Positions 39,921 through 53,300 of a stretch of DNA of 64,000 nucleotides are shown piece after piece. Source of the DNA: Dirofilaria immitis (lineage: Eukaryota; Nematoda; Chromadorea; Rhabditida; Onchocercidae). Below the pieces are notes generated by a model. The model ran no database searches. It was not told where the DNA came from and worked only from the letters and a program-made list of their open reading frames with translations. The position numbers and the translations under genes were made by a program. Numbering within the stretch: the first letter of the stretch is position 1; each line of letters starts with the position of its first letter. Location: contig JAKNDB010000068.1 of NCBI GenBank assembly GCA_024305405.1, positions 12,397,501 to 12,461,500 on the forward strand, written 5' to 3'.

Positions 39921-41379
39921 TTCATAGATCACTAAATGGTATGTATAATCAGCAACAGTTGTAATATTGATAATATTAATACCTAAATGAGCTCGACATT
40001 CGTCCAAAACAGCGGCATATTTTAATGTCATCTAATTCCCATGAGTTTTCATTTTTTAATAATATAGTGAAAATATCGGCTTCCGAAAGGAAACAGTGCA
40101 AATGTCGAATAATTCCATCTAATTTGCATGTTGATCAGATTTTAGTCTAATTTCGGACTTTTCTCAGAATGTACCATGTTTAAATATTATCCAAACATTA
40201 CTATATTTTCCCATTACAAATAAGATAAATTGCTTGATTACGATATTCCAAAGAATATTTTTATGCTAACAAATGTCATGCTAATTTATAATGAACTTAT
40301 TTATAATAGAAATATTAGCGCGTCTTTTATTTTTTATCTTGCTGAAGCAACTATAAAATATAAATACAAAAATTACGCAATATGTACAACGGAATAGCAA
40401 CAACTAGCACTTATTTATAATACCTAAATGATCAATGAATTTTAAACATATCCACGGTCATTTTCATGCTGTTATTAGATTATTCTAAATATTAGTGAAA
40501 TTTGCAAATTCTAACCACTTAAAATATAAGGGAACAACTTAGTTCTGTTACATAGAATTCGTTACTTTTTTTAAATAAATTAATTTTCCGAGAAACTCCA
40601 TTTACAGTTTATGCAGGTAGCTGTTATTTTCACTTGGATAGTGCTTAAATAAAGACTGTATAAATTAAACACGTGAAATTTATACCTTTTCTAAATAATT
40701 AGTATATTGTGAATAATATACAAATTATTACAGTAAGACTGTACAGATGTAAAAGTGTATAAAACCATATGTTAGCAATGACATGCATGAGAAATAAAAG
40801 CGAGATTTATAAGTTCGTTTAGCATATAAACAGCAATGCATAATTGGAAATGGTTTAAAGAACTTCGTGCCGCACTCCGTTTCATGCGGACATTGAAAAA
40901 TTCCAATTTCTCAGCGAAGTCAATATTGTCATCTGTAAAACACAGAAAACCATAGGCACAACATTTCATAGTGTTATCATAAGATATAGTCACTTCCGAA
41001 CAGGAATTCCTGAGAGTATACATTAATTTGCAATGAATCAACTGGAACTAATTTTTCCTTCCGAAAATACTTTGAGGAATATTTACAATAATTTTCTTTT
41101 TAATTTTTAAAAATTTTTATAAATCATACTGGACATATGTAACAATTCTGAAATTAAAAAAATTCGTTTCCGTCATATAACCATACATTAGGCCCTGAAA
41201 CTATTCATTGGGAATGTTTCATTTCCAAAAAAAACGGAAAATACTTGTAAAGACGAATATTTTATATTCAGAATAATCTAAAATTCTGTTCAAGAATTCC
41301 GGATTAATCTGGATACAAAAGAAAAAATCCAAGTTCTCCTAAGGTTCCATATCGAGAAACTATTTTTCCAAGCTTCTGC
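39921..41379. other. Intergenic between immp-2 and ikke-1 (convergent)
   Basis: Two genes converge here. A minus-strand open frame at 40772-41041 (89 codons, containing DDNIDFAEKLEFFNVRMKR) has no recognised motif and may be chance or a small unknown gene. A short imperfect direct repeat (TTCCATATCGAGAA) occurs at about 41345 and 41386, beside the ikke-1 stop. Confidence 0.4.
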
Positions 41380-44300
41380 TTAAGATTCCATATCGAGAAG
41401 CCATTCTTTCGTTAACGCCAAAGAATTTGCCGCATTGATTTTCTGCTGCCTAGCATGAAGCTCGAATTCTTTAATCTGAAAATCTATTATAAATATGGAA
41501 ACTAAATCAGCAATCATTACATAAATCTAAAACGGTAATGCGACAAATTTAAGAAAAATGAATTAACAAGGAAAAAGATCAACATTTAATATTATTTTGC
41601 AATAATATAAATCATTACTGTACAAGTTAAATAAGATTTACGAAACATTATTGTTAGAAACTAAGAGCATACAGCGACGAAAATTCATTTGTGACCACTG
41701 AGTTTGATACAACACTTTTTGAATCCCCATTTGCTATCTGAGCAGCTTCCAAACGGAACTAAAATGATTTTCAAGATTAACAAAAAATTCTTCCCAAAAG
41801 TTAATATAATTCCAGTTCTGCTTTATTTTTCAAAAATTTCTATTTCTGGAATCGAGAAGGATTAATGAGAGGAACATGAAAATTTCCAGAAGGAATTTTT
41901 CAGAAGAAGCTTTCAAAATTTTTTATTATTGATGATGAGTATTCAATTAAAGATGCGAGCATTTTTACAAGTGACGAACAATTACCTCATTGGTTTGCTC
42001 AGTAATAGTAATCAATTGAAGAGTTTCCTCTAACTGCTTCTTCGTTTTAAAAAGTTTATGAGATAAATCAAACATATCTCTGGAAAAATTCAAATCATCA
42101 TTTCGAAATATAGTTGAGTAAACTTAATTTTTAGCAGAATAATCATAGCTGTAAATATGAGACTTTCTCATTACAATATGCAGGTGCGGATCAATATCCA
42201 AATTTGAACCAATGAATATTTCGCTTATCAGATAAAACGATAAGTAACATTTATAATATCTTTTTTGAGAAAAAGGAAGACAAAAATGTAAAGAGTACGA
42301 AATGATTTTATGTCTTTAACTATATCTCTCACTATCGGAACAAACTGAATAGGGAAACTGCTTCACACGCATATTAACTTAGGCAAAAATTAACTACTTC
42401 TGAAGAATTTGAATTTGAATCTATAAATCCGAAAATAAAATATTTTCTAGAAAAATCTAACGAATCATGAAATTTGATTATAAAAAAATAGAATGAGGAA
42501 ATGGAGCTTACCTAGCTATCATTTGCAGTGGTTCCATAAAGATATCATGAAGCTCCTTCAATTTCTCATCATAATTTCTTACTGCTTTTTCATAAGAATT
42601 CAACAAATATTTCCTGAAACGCATGAGAATTTCTTCAACAAAGCAAATGATGAAGGTGAAAAGATGTTGCTTTCTCTTGCCCTTCTTACTAATTAATAGC
42701 GAGACGAAATTCCCTAAAAATTTCTTTTCATATTCGTGACGTTGGAAGTTAGAATCCAGAAAGCAAAGTCGATAAAAAGTTAAAAAGTGAGCGAATAAGA
42801 AAATCACAAAGTTCAAAAATAGCATAATAGATAAAATGCTTGAAATCATTATATTACTTGGTACTCAAGAATAATTTACTATTTAAAGAAAGAAGAAACT
42901 TACCTATCAGTCTCCATCAGTAAAATGCTTTCTGAAGCATGGTTACATGGTGAACAAGTTCGCAATTTCTGGAGGTAAAAAAGCAATTTGAATAAAGTTT
43001 TTGTATTTGGAATACCTGATAATGCTAATAAGTAAGTGCCTGTATAAGTAAATATTTAAGTTATCGCATACTGTTAAAAAGCTTTTTGAGAGCACATCTT
43101 ATAATCCTTAATAAGCATTCTATCTTAAAACTACATGCGACTTAAAAATCAATAAAAATATAGTTCAACATGAAATTAGTGAAAATATAATACGACGTGA
43201 TCTAACACACAAACATACATAAGTATACATACACACTCATTATATGAGTAATTATTTAACAGCGATAAACACACCACAACTGCTTCAAGTTCAACTTTCA
43301 ATGATGGTTCTTTCGTGATGTGCTTCGATTCAACAACAGCAATACGTACATCAATTTGTTGCAACATACTACATATCCATTTCACTGCTTCTGCAAAATG
43401 TCTTCAGGAAAAGTGAGTCATTTTTCGTCATATCCAAGAAATAAACACAATAAAACCTTTCTCAGTTTTTAACTGTTGTTACTGTAATAACAATAACTCG
43501 AGTGATTCTAATGCGGAGAACTTAATTTATATAGATTTAATCCGCATAAAATTCATATTTCTCAGTAACATTCATATTTGTTTTGAGCAGCTACTTGTAA
43601 TTAAAATGCTCAGTTTGCTAATAATTAAATTGAAAACAAATAACTACCATAATTTGGCCACGAAGGTTGTAAACACGAAATGGTTTAGATGTGATGTCTT
43701 AGCGACAGAGCCGCATATTGTGTTCGACAAGTGGTCACGCCACATGAAAAAGTGTGCCATGCTGAACTGTCAGGTAATAGTGGTAAACATAGATATTATT
43801 TATAATATATTTTGTTACAACATACTATAATGATTTCAAGCATGTTGTTTCAAAATGAATTAACAAAAAAAAGCGATGCACCTCCGATAAAGTTTAACTC
43901 TCGAACAACCGAATGGGCGTTATTTTCAACTGCTCGACGTTCCTCAATTGTTTCCTTGCTCAGTGCAATTGCTTTTGAGAGTAAACGTAACTGTTTTGCT
44001 AAACGGCTCGCAAAATCGCAATCATGTGTTAGAATCTGAGCTTCTCTCAATAATTTGGCATATACTGCACGCAAAATTCGAGTAACATCCAATACTGTAT
44101 CGTGTAATTCATATGTTTGTCGCTCCACGTTTAACGTATTCGCAGCTGTAAGTTTCATCTCGTGCAAAGTTGGTTCATGATTACATTGCGGAAATGGTGA
44201 ATGAGCTGAAAATGTTTAAATCGGTCATAAATATGTTAATTACTAGTTCAGTCAATATTCCGTGAATGTTTTCGCATTATATACTATGCCAAATTCTTTA

Positions 44301-47300
44301 AGAATTCGGAAATTGCTTTCTTTATTGTTAACTATATCAATAACTAGCAGGAGATAAAATATCCACAGCAAAAATAGGTATGGAAAGGGTGAAAATGGAT
44401 ATGAACTGACTTGAAGCAGCAAAACACATCGAGCCCTCCGAAATAAGCATCGGTAGAATTCATGCAAAATACACAGATTGATATGAATCCAAACTTCAAA
44501 AATATAACAAATTAGATCAGAATATGAATTGCAAAACAAGAAGAACATCTTACCGACTAGATCCGGTAATTCGATGGGTAAAGTATAACTTTCATTATAC
44601 CGCAGTCCCATAATAATAATATCAGAAGAGCAGTCGATCAAGCTTATAGGGAATGGAGATGACTTATAGACAATCGCAGAACCAGCTGGAAGTGTTAGCA
44701 GACAAATCAAATCACATGTTGGCATATCAGCCTTCACATAAACATCAAAATAGGACCTGGAAAAATAAAAGGATAATTTTATGAAAAAGATTATAGACAT
44801 TTTTTCATTTTAAAACCTAGATAATTCTTCAGTTTGGATATTCGAATTTTCAATAAGATATTTCAGAAGTATCCAAACTTTCCTACCTTTCAAAATGATC
44901 AACAGATGACGTGTCAAAATACTCTTCCAAACGCATTATATTCATCTTAAAAACACGCATTCGTTTCAAATTTAACATTTCTTTGCACATTTCATCAAAT
45001 TTGTTGAATGTTAAACGAGTTGCTTCACGTCTATCGAAAAGATGTCGAATAAATTCAGTGAGAATTCGACGGAAAGTCCTTAAAAGTTATTTATTTAGTT
45101 CGTCTTAACTAAGAATTGGTATTCTTATACTTTAAAAAAAATGCTGTGATCATAAGCAAATAATTTCTCTTACTATTAGATGAATATCTTCTAATCAATT
45201 TGACCTCTTTTTTTCTCATTAACTACGCCAGTGCCTTCCATTGCTTTTACAATTATCTCTCATTTCATTGATAAAAATTGGACTTAGAATTTACCATATT
45301 AATAAAAGATATAAAGAAAAGAAAAGCTCACTTCGGATATAAACAACGTCCATTCGGAAAATCTTTTGCCATAAAAATTGACCCATTTCATCAACTCGAC
45401 CAAATATAGCATCTGATGGTCTACTAATCATCATATTATACATTCCAAGCGTGTCTCCTGGTCCTAAATACCAAATAGATTGCAAAAATGATGAAATGTC
45501 ATCTACTTTTGAACTCTATCCCTAAGCAAAGTTCAAATTTTAATAAATAAGATTAAAATAACAGTGAAATAATTTGAAAAAGAAAAGTTAATTGAAAAAC
45601 CTTATCTCAAACTACATATCTAATCTAAAATGATAAATTTTAATCATATACATAATTTTACTCTATAACACAACATACTTCAAGCTTACCTTTCGCTGGC
45701 ACAAAAGGTAAAATACCAGTTGCACATTCGAATAACGTACAACCTACGGACCATAGATCACATTCATCTTTCGTATATGACAAAGCTGTTGTTTGTCGGG
45801 CTAAGTTGGCTGTCGAATATTCATTCTGCAAAATGAAACATAATAGATCAGGGCAGTAACAAAATATTTGATCGTTATATTTGAAGAATATTGAAAACAA
45901 TAATTCAAGCACTGTTTCAACATATAACAAATTTTGACAAAAACTGATTGAATGAAATAAGCAGTTTATAATATTCTTTGAGTTTCTTGAAGACGATGAA
46001 TGAATTCTTCATACCAGTATTACAAAATTTGTTTGAAACGAGCAGTTAATATACGAAACAAGAAATAAAAAGATTGACAGTAACTCACAAGATAACCCAA
46101 TGTACCACAAATGGAATGCAACGGTTGAAAGTTATCAGTAAGAAACCTTGAACCACCGAAATCACATAATTTGAAGGTCATCCTGACAAGGAAAGAAAAG
46201 CAGAAAAATATTGTATATATCAAAATATGAATAACTAATTTAAATGTCTGATTAAAACTGAAGCACCTTTTTAGCGAAATTTAATTTTTTAAACAAAGAG
46301 TTCACCTGCCAGATTTATTGAAAATTAATAAGTTTTCCGGCTTTACATCTCGATGTGCAATCTTACGTGAATTCAAATACGACAATCCTTTTTCTGAAAA
46401 AAATCATCATCTTTGGTTTCAAACTTAAGTATAGGAATAATATATGCATGCTTGATAAATCTCTAAGCAAAAGAAAATATTAACAATGATAATCTAAAAC
46501 AATGTTATATAAAGTAAATAAAAGCGAAGCACAATCCGTTATAAATAAGCACAACAAAGTGAATCAAACAAACTAATATGAGAGAATGTAATGCAAAGAT
46601 GTAATGTAAAATGAAACAAACATAATAAACTGAAATTGGAAGGAAGTAAGGTAGAAGTACGAAGCAAAGTAAATTAAAGTGACTAAAAAATTGTGACAAG
46701 AATACCAAGATGATCGATCAGTTGTAAAAGAATTTGGTACGGTAGGCCAAACATATTTTCCAATTTCTTCAGTTCATCTCGTACGCTACCATCAGCCAAT
46801 TCCATGATCAGAACCATTTGTTGAGGTTCATTCATATCCTAAAAATTTTAAATGTGATAAAACTCATTCCGAATTTATTAAGCATGGCAAAATAAAGAAA
46901 AAATATATATTCAAAAGATTTAAGCATAATTTTCTTCATTTTTATTGGGAAAACAAATAATATCAAAAATTCACTAAATATTTACTCATTAGTTGCCGAA
47001 TAAAAAGACAGTGCATAAAAATCTACTCTTGCTTTATTTACTTAACTTTTTAAGTAATTTTATGTAGTGGTTTTAATAATTAATACCATATTTCAGGATG
47101 AAAGTTACCTTCTGGCCAATCGTATCAGAAGCTAATAAATTTGACAACATATGGAGAATCCATCTGTTGTAAAATTTCAATTTCACGGACATGTTGTTGA
47201 TTATTAATTTTATTACAAGTTTTGATCGCTACAAATTCACCTGTTTCTTGATTTCGACCTTTGTGAACCTATCGTGAAAAAGATTAATTATGTGACGAAG

Positions 47301-47550
47301 AAGAACAGCAGTATTAAGCAAGCAATTCTGAACCAATAGTTGGAATGAATGGGAGAAAAAATGAATGAAAAAATTTCCTCAGGTCACATTATTTATAGTT
47401 ATTAACTAACATTTAGTTCTACATTCCTAATTTTTAAAATTCTAACTTAAAATTCACTTTTCCGAATGCTCCATTTCCAATCAAGTCGATGCTACGTTGA
47501 AGCCAGAAAAATTTATTCGCATATTCCATACCTTCCGAAACTCCATCCAT
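41380..47550 (-). CDS. ikke-1: TBK1/IKK-epsilon-type serine/threonine kinase
   Basis: This is an IKK-related kinase with kinase, ubiquitin-like and coiled-coil scaffold regions. Exons descend: 47458-47550, 47109-47268, 46706-46838, 46306-46393, 46089-46182, 45690-45825, 45332-45521, 44887-45078, 44554-44756, 43882-44205, (43648-43766 uncertain), 43275-43390, 42904-42968, 42512-42613, 41986-42079, 41696-41758, 41380-41475. Kinase motifs run in order: GNGAFGKV loop, VAIKT lysine, IAHRDVKPENLLIF, CDFGGSRF, ICGTLGYL and CDLWSVGCTLFECATG. The 203-base exon reading YFDVYVKADMPTCDLICLL corresponds to the ubiquitin-like region. C-terminal exons (YEKAVRNYDEKLKELHDIF, KTKKQLEETLQL) look coiled-coil. 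Frame breaks occur at 47140-47142 and as a compensating pair near 45507-45510 and 45373-45379. The start is the first ATG before the glycine loop. Innate-signalling roles are known in animals generally; the role in nematodes is unclear. Confidence 0.88.
43606..43771 (+). other. Open segment of ambiguous strand inside the ikke-1 locus
   Basis: On the plus strand this is open, with balanced codon use, and reads NLATKVVNTKWFRC then HIVFDKWSRHMKKCAMLNCQ before a good donor (CAG|GTAATA). On the minus strand it is flanked by an acceptor (GACAG, exon end 43766) and a donor (ATG|GTAGTT at 43647), but no minus-strand frame joins both neighbouring ikke-1 exons without an indel. It is either a frame-broken ikke-1 exon or part of a nested plus-strand gene. 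Confidence 0.35.
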
Positions 47551-50500
47551 TCAGTTTGTCTGTAAGCTAATTTTTTTAATTCTCTTCTGCTTAGAAGTTT
47601 GCCTTTTCAAAATACTTAAATTTCGTGTTTCTATCACAAATGTTAAGGAACGTTTGAAAAAAATAGAAATTTCATCCATACGCAACAAATTTTTGATAGA
47701 ATTCTTCGACAAGTCTCAAATCGGCTTAAATCTTGACAATGAAATTGCTTTGACTTATGAATATAAATAAATATAAGTTTGGAAAAAGTTGAAATTTACA
47801 GCAATACAGTGAAGAAAACAAGACGTCCCAAAATATATATATTATCAATAACTTATCAACGAATTAATCAATCATACCAAAAGATGGGCAGATTGAATGA
47901 GTGTATGAAAAGTGTTTCTTCGATCAATTTTCTCTGTTTACAATCATAAATTAAAAAAGCAAAAATTGAAAAATGAAAGAAATGGAAATATAATAATTAT
48001 TCGATCAAAAATCATTCGATTCAATTATTGTTGAAGACAACATTACGAAATGAAGAATTAATTTATAATCAACAAATACTATTGAATTAACTAATCAATA
48101 ATTAATTAGATAAATAAACTAACAACTATGAGATTTTATATATTCACAATTAATAGTGATATGGAGAAGCTGCAATAATAATCAATAAGGATTATGAAAT
48201 CAGAACTTACAAGAATGTTAGATACGAGATACTATCATACGAATTCTTACATCCTTATTTTGGGTTTCATGTCGGAAAGTAACCAAAAACTATTATTAGA
48301 AACATTCATACCCCTCTTCTATTTTTATTTGTGGTTCCACCTGTTCTTTCGTTGTTTTTATTTGAATCCATCTGTCCTACATATTAGGAGCAAAATTGAA
48401 CAATTAAAGATCGTTATATAGTAATAAATCTGATCATATAAATGATATCGGTAATAAAATTTGAAATCAAAAATTTGAAAAATCGGATAATATTTTATGA
48501 AATAATTGAATTATCTAATAATTGAATTATCTAAGACATATATCAAATTTAAATATGATATAAATTAGTAAATTCGCCCGTTATATTTTCAACAACAATA
48601 TATTTCATCAGAATGATAAAAAATGAACTTATCAACTTATTATATGCCACTTATTCTAATCACTTCCTCATATGTAGTACTTTATCATGTTTCACCATAC
48701 TTGGCTCAAAAATCGATTTATCAGTTAAATTTATCGCTAACATTTTTCAGACAAGAGAATGTTATTCTATATATATATGTGATGAGAGAAGTGAAATGAT
48801 AAAAAGATGATGGAAAGAAAGTTGAAGTAATAAAAGCTGATAGTAAGAATAAGAAAATGTAATGTGAAGACATCACACATTTTCGATGAATCATCAATAT
48901 GTTAGGATGAAGAAATGAGGATAATATATACTCTGCTACCGCAAATAACCTATCAACCTCCTCAAACCATATCCTATTTCATGTCCCATCGAATTGAGAA
49001 CCGCTAATTTAAATTACCTAAAAATTGATGACTCACCTTGTGTTAAAACAAATCTAACATCTAGATAGCAGGACTTGTGCGCACATTATTGACCCTACAA
49101 TCGATAGATTCCCGAGAATAATGATCTTCTCTGGACTTCGATCTTGATCTCGAACAAATAAAACACACATATGAGAAAATGTACTGCTCTTTTAATGATT
49201 TTATTACAAATAAAATAGTGCAGAGAATTGACTGTTTAATTGATTGATTAAATGATCGAAAGAGAGAATGAAAAAAAGAAACAACTGAAATGAATTATTA
49301 AAAATCGATCATCAATCTCAATCACTGAATATACTATGTAAACAAAGGAAATTAAGGATACTATCGATTGATTGACCACGAATGACCTCTAATTCTATGA
49401 ATTTGTTGCCTTCAGATGACTTCTAATCTTCCAATTTATTAATCTCGAATGGCTCCTAATCAAATATATTTATATGTATAGGCTGGGAAATAAAGCATTG
49501 AAAAATGAGTGCTAAAAATCGATCAGCAATTCGAATTTGATCTAATTTTTATAGTCGTCGATGATGTATGAAAGAAAAATATAAATATGAATTTAATAAT
49601 TTAAATTCAATAATTTGTCATCTTGTTCCTACGTTTGGAAATATAATAAATGTTGTGAAGCAGTACGTTTTACGGTTCGATCGGTCGAATCATCATACAT
49701 CTTTTATTTTTATTTAACTTATACTTAACCTATGAAACAATTTTACAATAGTAATTCGATGATTTATTCGAATTTGAAATACTTATGATTTCTATTACTT
49801 CTTAACAATTTATAAATTTTAAGACAAATTTAATTAAAAATGATTGATTAGTATGGAATATGAAAATAAGATAATGAATTATCGAATTTAAAATTATTAA
49901 AAAATTTCTAACAATTCTTTTATGTTTTAAAGAAATTTATAAATTGTATAATAAAAAAATAAATAAAATCTTTTCTTATTTCCTTTTTTTGTTTAAAATT
50001 TTAAATACCCAATTTTCTTCATTTTTATACACTATCGATTGGGATATTCATTATGATAAATTTGTATATCACTGGAATTTAATATTAGAATCGAACAAAA
50101 TTAATGATAAGAGCAGATTATTGTATAAATATTTTGAAAAAATTATTGAAATATTTTTTCTCCTAGCAGATTTTCAAAATTTCATAACTTAAACAAATTA
50201 TTGAGAAAAAACTTTAAAAATTTTATAATTAAAATTTTTAATTTTCAGTTTTTCTAATTTTTTTAAATTTTTAGAATTCAGGAATTCTCAGTATTGCATG
50301 TTTTTGCAATAAATAAATTTTCATTTTGTCCCAGTTATCAGTTAAGAATTATTCTTCAGAAGTCATCCAAGTTGGAATGTAGAAGTTTTAGGCAATATTC
50401 AGCATGATTCCAATTTGAAAAATACTATAAAAGGAAATGCTTATCACATAATTTAGTTTGATGCATTTTTCGACATCTCCTGAAATGAGAACAAATTGAT

Positions 50501-53264
50501 ATAGGAAAGAAATATAGCGAATAAATAGTAATTTAAAGTTAATTTAAATTGATTAAAATATTGTCAAAAACTACCGGAGCATACGACAATAAATTATAAT
50601 TTAATTTAATGTATTTCTTAATAACTTTCATTTCAAACTAATACATATGGGAAATGCATTCAGTAAGATTCATTTTATAATTCAAAATTTTTATTTTTCG
50701 ATGATATTTCAGGTTTAAGGTTTCATTCGAAATTTTGAATTTTGATTCAATTTAATTTCAAATTTCAGCATTTTTTCTACCAAACTAAATATTTGCCTAT
50801 TAAAATGTTATAAAATCTCGTATCTTTTAGATTGTGGCAATATGCAGAATGCGGATATTATAATTGGAATAGTTAACAATAATTGATTTGAATGAATTGA
50901 TCATATCGATCATTATTTCAAATCAATCCTTTTTTGTATGAATAGAATTAAATAATAATGCTAGAACAATAATGCATTATCTTATTTAATTAAATCTATA
51001 TCATTTCATTGATCAGTGCTATCAGTACTGATAAAAGCATTATTATTAATTTGAAATGAATAAATCGAAATTTCAATTAATATATCAATACTATTAAAAT
51101 TGATAACTTTACGAGAATTAATAAATTTAGAACTTATTCGATTTAAAATTTTCAAATTATAAAAGGAATTATTTAAAACCATTTGCATTTATGTGAGTTA
51201 AATTAATTAAATCAAATTATTTCTTTAAGTTTTCTTCTCTTTTCTTCTTTTGTTCAAGAAGTGCTATATTCTACTTTTCATTTACTATTTCTCTTTTCTT
51301 AAAAATATTTATTTATTAAACATTAATTAATAAACAATCATAGAGATAAAACAACGAGAAATATATTCTAAGGTGGGATACGAATATTCAATATTTCCAG
51401 AATTTCGCCGAGCATTAAATGGGAACTGTATTTGAAAAGAAAGTTATAAATTAGGAAATTGTAAAATTTTTGCTCATTTTTTTAATTTGTTGATTCTTAA
51501 AGTTTATTGCGTTGGGAAAAATATTTTCATCGAATATTAATAAAACTGTTGGATAAAAACTTTAAGGTTTATCAAATTGAACTTTTACAATTAATCAATT
51601 CTTTGCTTTTCATTCCTTCTTCTTCTTTTCCTTTTCGTTGTTTCAGTAATTTATAGGATGATATATTATTTCATTTATGTGACTTTTATGATTATCATTT
51701 ATGCAAAATATTCATTTATCAAATTTCTTTAATAAATTGATGGATTTGAAGAAATGAATTACAATAAATTCTGAGATTCGAAATTCAAAAAAAAAAAATT
51801 TTTCAGTCAGTAAAATATATCTAATATGATTATCTAGGAATTAATAAGATAATTTAATGATTAAGTTAGAAATTGAAGTATTGTTTATCTATTCTAATAT
51901 TATTTATTATAATATACATTACTGAAATTTCATTATCCCATCGTTTTATCAATTTTTTAATTTCTCATAAATAATCAAATATTGAATAATGGAAAAATTC
52001 AAAGGATGTAATACGATTTGTGAAAAAATTTGTGATAATTTAAATCAGTCAATAATATGCAAATAATATATATCCAAAATAATAACATTCTCAATTTTTC
52101 AAGAAGGTTATATGAGAGGAAAAAAGTGATTGATCAGAATTATGCAATTTAAATAAGTTTAACAGAAATATTTGATAAATTAAATTTTTTTTAAATTTCT
52201 ATACGTCTCATATTTTGGAAATTTATTCTAAAAATGTTGAATAAAAATTTAAACTTTAAAATATATTACAAGTAACCTTTAATTCATTTTATAATTATAA
52301 TTTAGAAATGCAAAGGAGAAATTTTGACCTAATCAAAAGTCTGAAAATAATTTTTCGCAAATATACGATATTATATCGAGAAATTGTACAAAATTTTGCA
52401 ACAAAGATGTTAGATGTTGAAACATGCATTCCTGGAAGTAATTATTTAGGTAATTCATAAACTTATTTAAAATAAATTTCTTATATTAGTCGTAAAATAA
52501 AAATTTTGACTCATAAAAATTTGAATTTTAATTCATCAAATTGAAACAATCACATATTGAAAGGAATGTTGCAAAATAGTATTTTCATATTGTTGTTATC
52601 TTCTATGAATGGATCGATTAAATTCGACAATAATATGAAGAAGTAAAGTAATTCTGCAATGAATTAATTTTTAAACGAATAAAAATTCGTTCAAATTAAA
52701 TAGTAAATTGTTAATTTTGAAAAATTCACAACAATCGATCGATTAGATTATTTAAATAAATATTTTGTATTAATTGTCAAAATTTCCATTTAAAATAAGA
52801 AAATGAAAAAGTGAAAAAAAGTGAAGAAAAGAAAAAAGGACGAGAAGATGAAGAAGTTTCATTTTTTTTGAAAAGGTCAAATCACACAAATACTACGATC
52901 GTTTGTCACATTTAAAGAATGCGAAATATAAAAAAGAAAAAAATGTCAAACTTTTAAAACATCAATCATTTTACAAATTTTTAATTAATTCTACGATCTT
53001 CTTTTTTGCTAATATTTTTGTTTTTTCTCTTCTTCAAAGAAAAATTCCAATTAATTCGATACTAATTATTTCTGATATTGTTTTATTTCGGATGAATTTT
53101 TAATCTTTTAAATATATATCAATTGGCTAAGAAATAAAATTTACATCTAACTGTAATGATTATGAAGGAATGTATCAAAAATAATTTGTCAATTCTGCAA
53201 TAAAATTTAGCTCATTATATTGCGAATATTTAGCAGAGAAAAACTTTGTTCATAATTTTAATTT

Positions 53265-53300
<36 letters not shown>

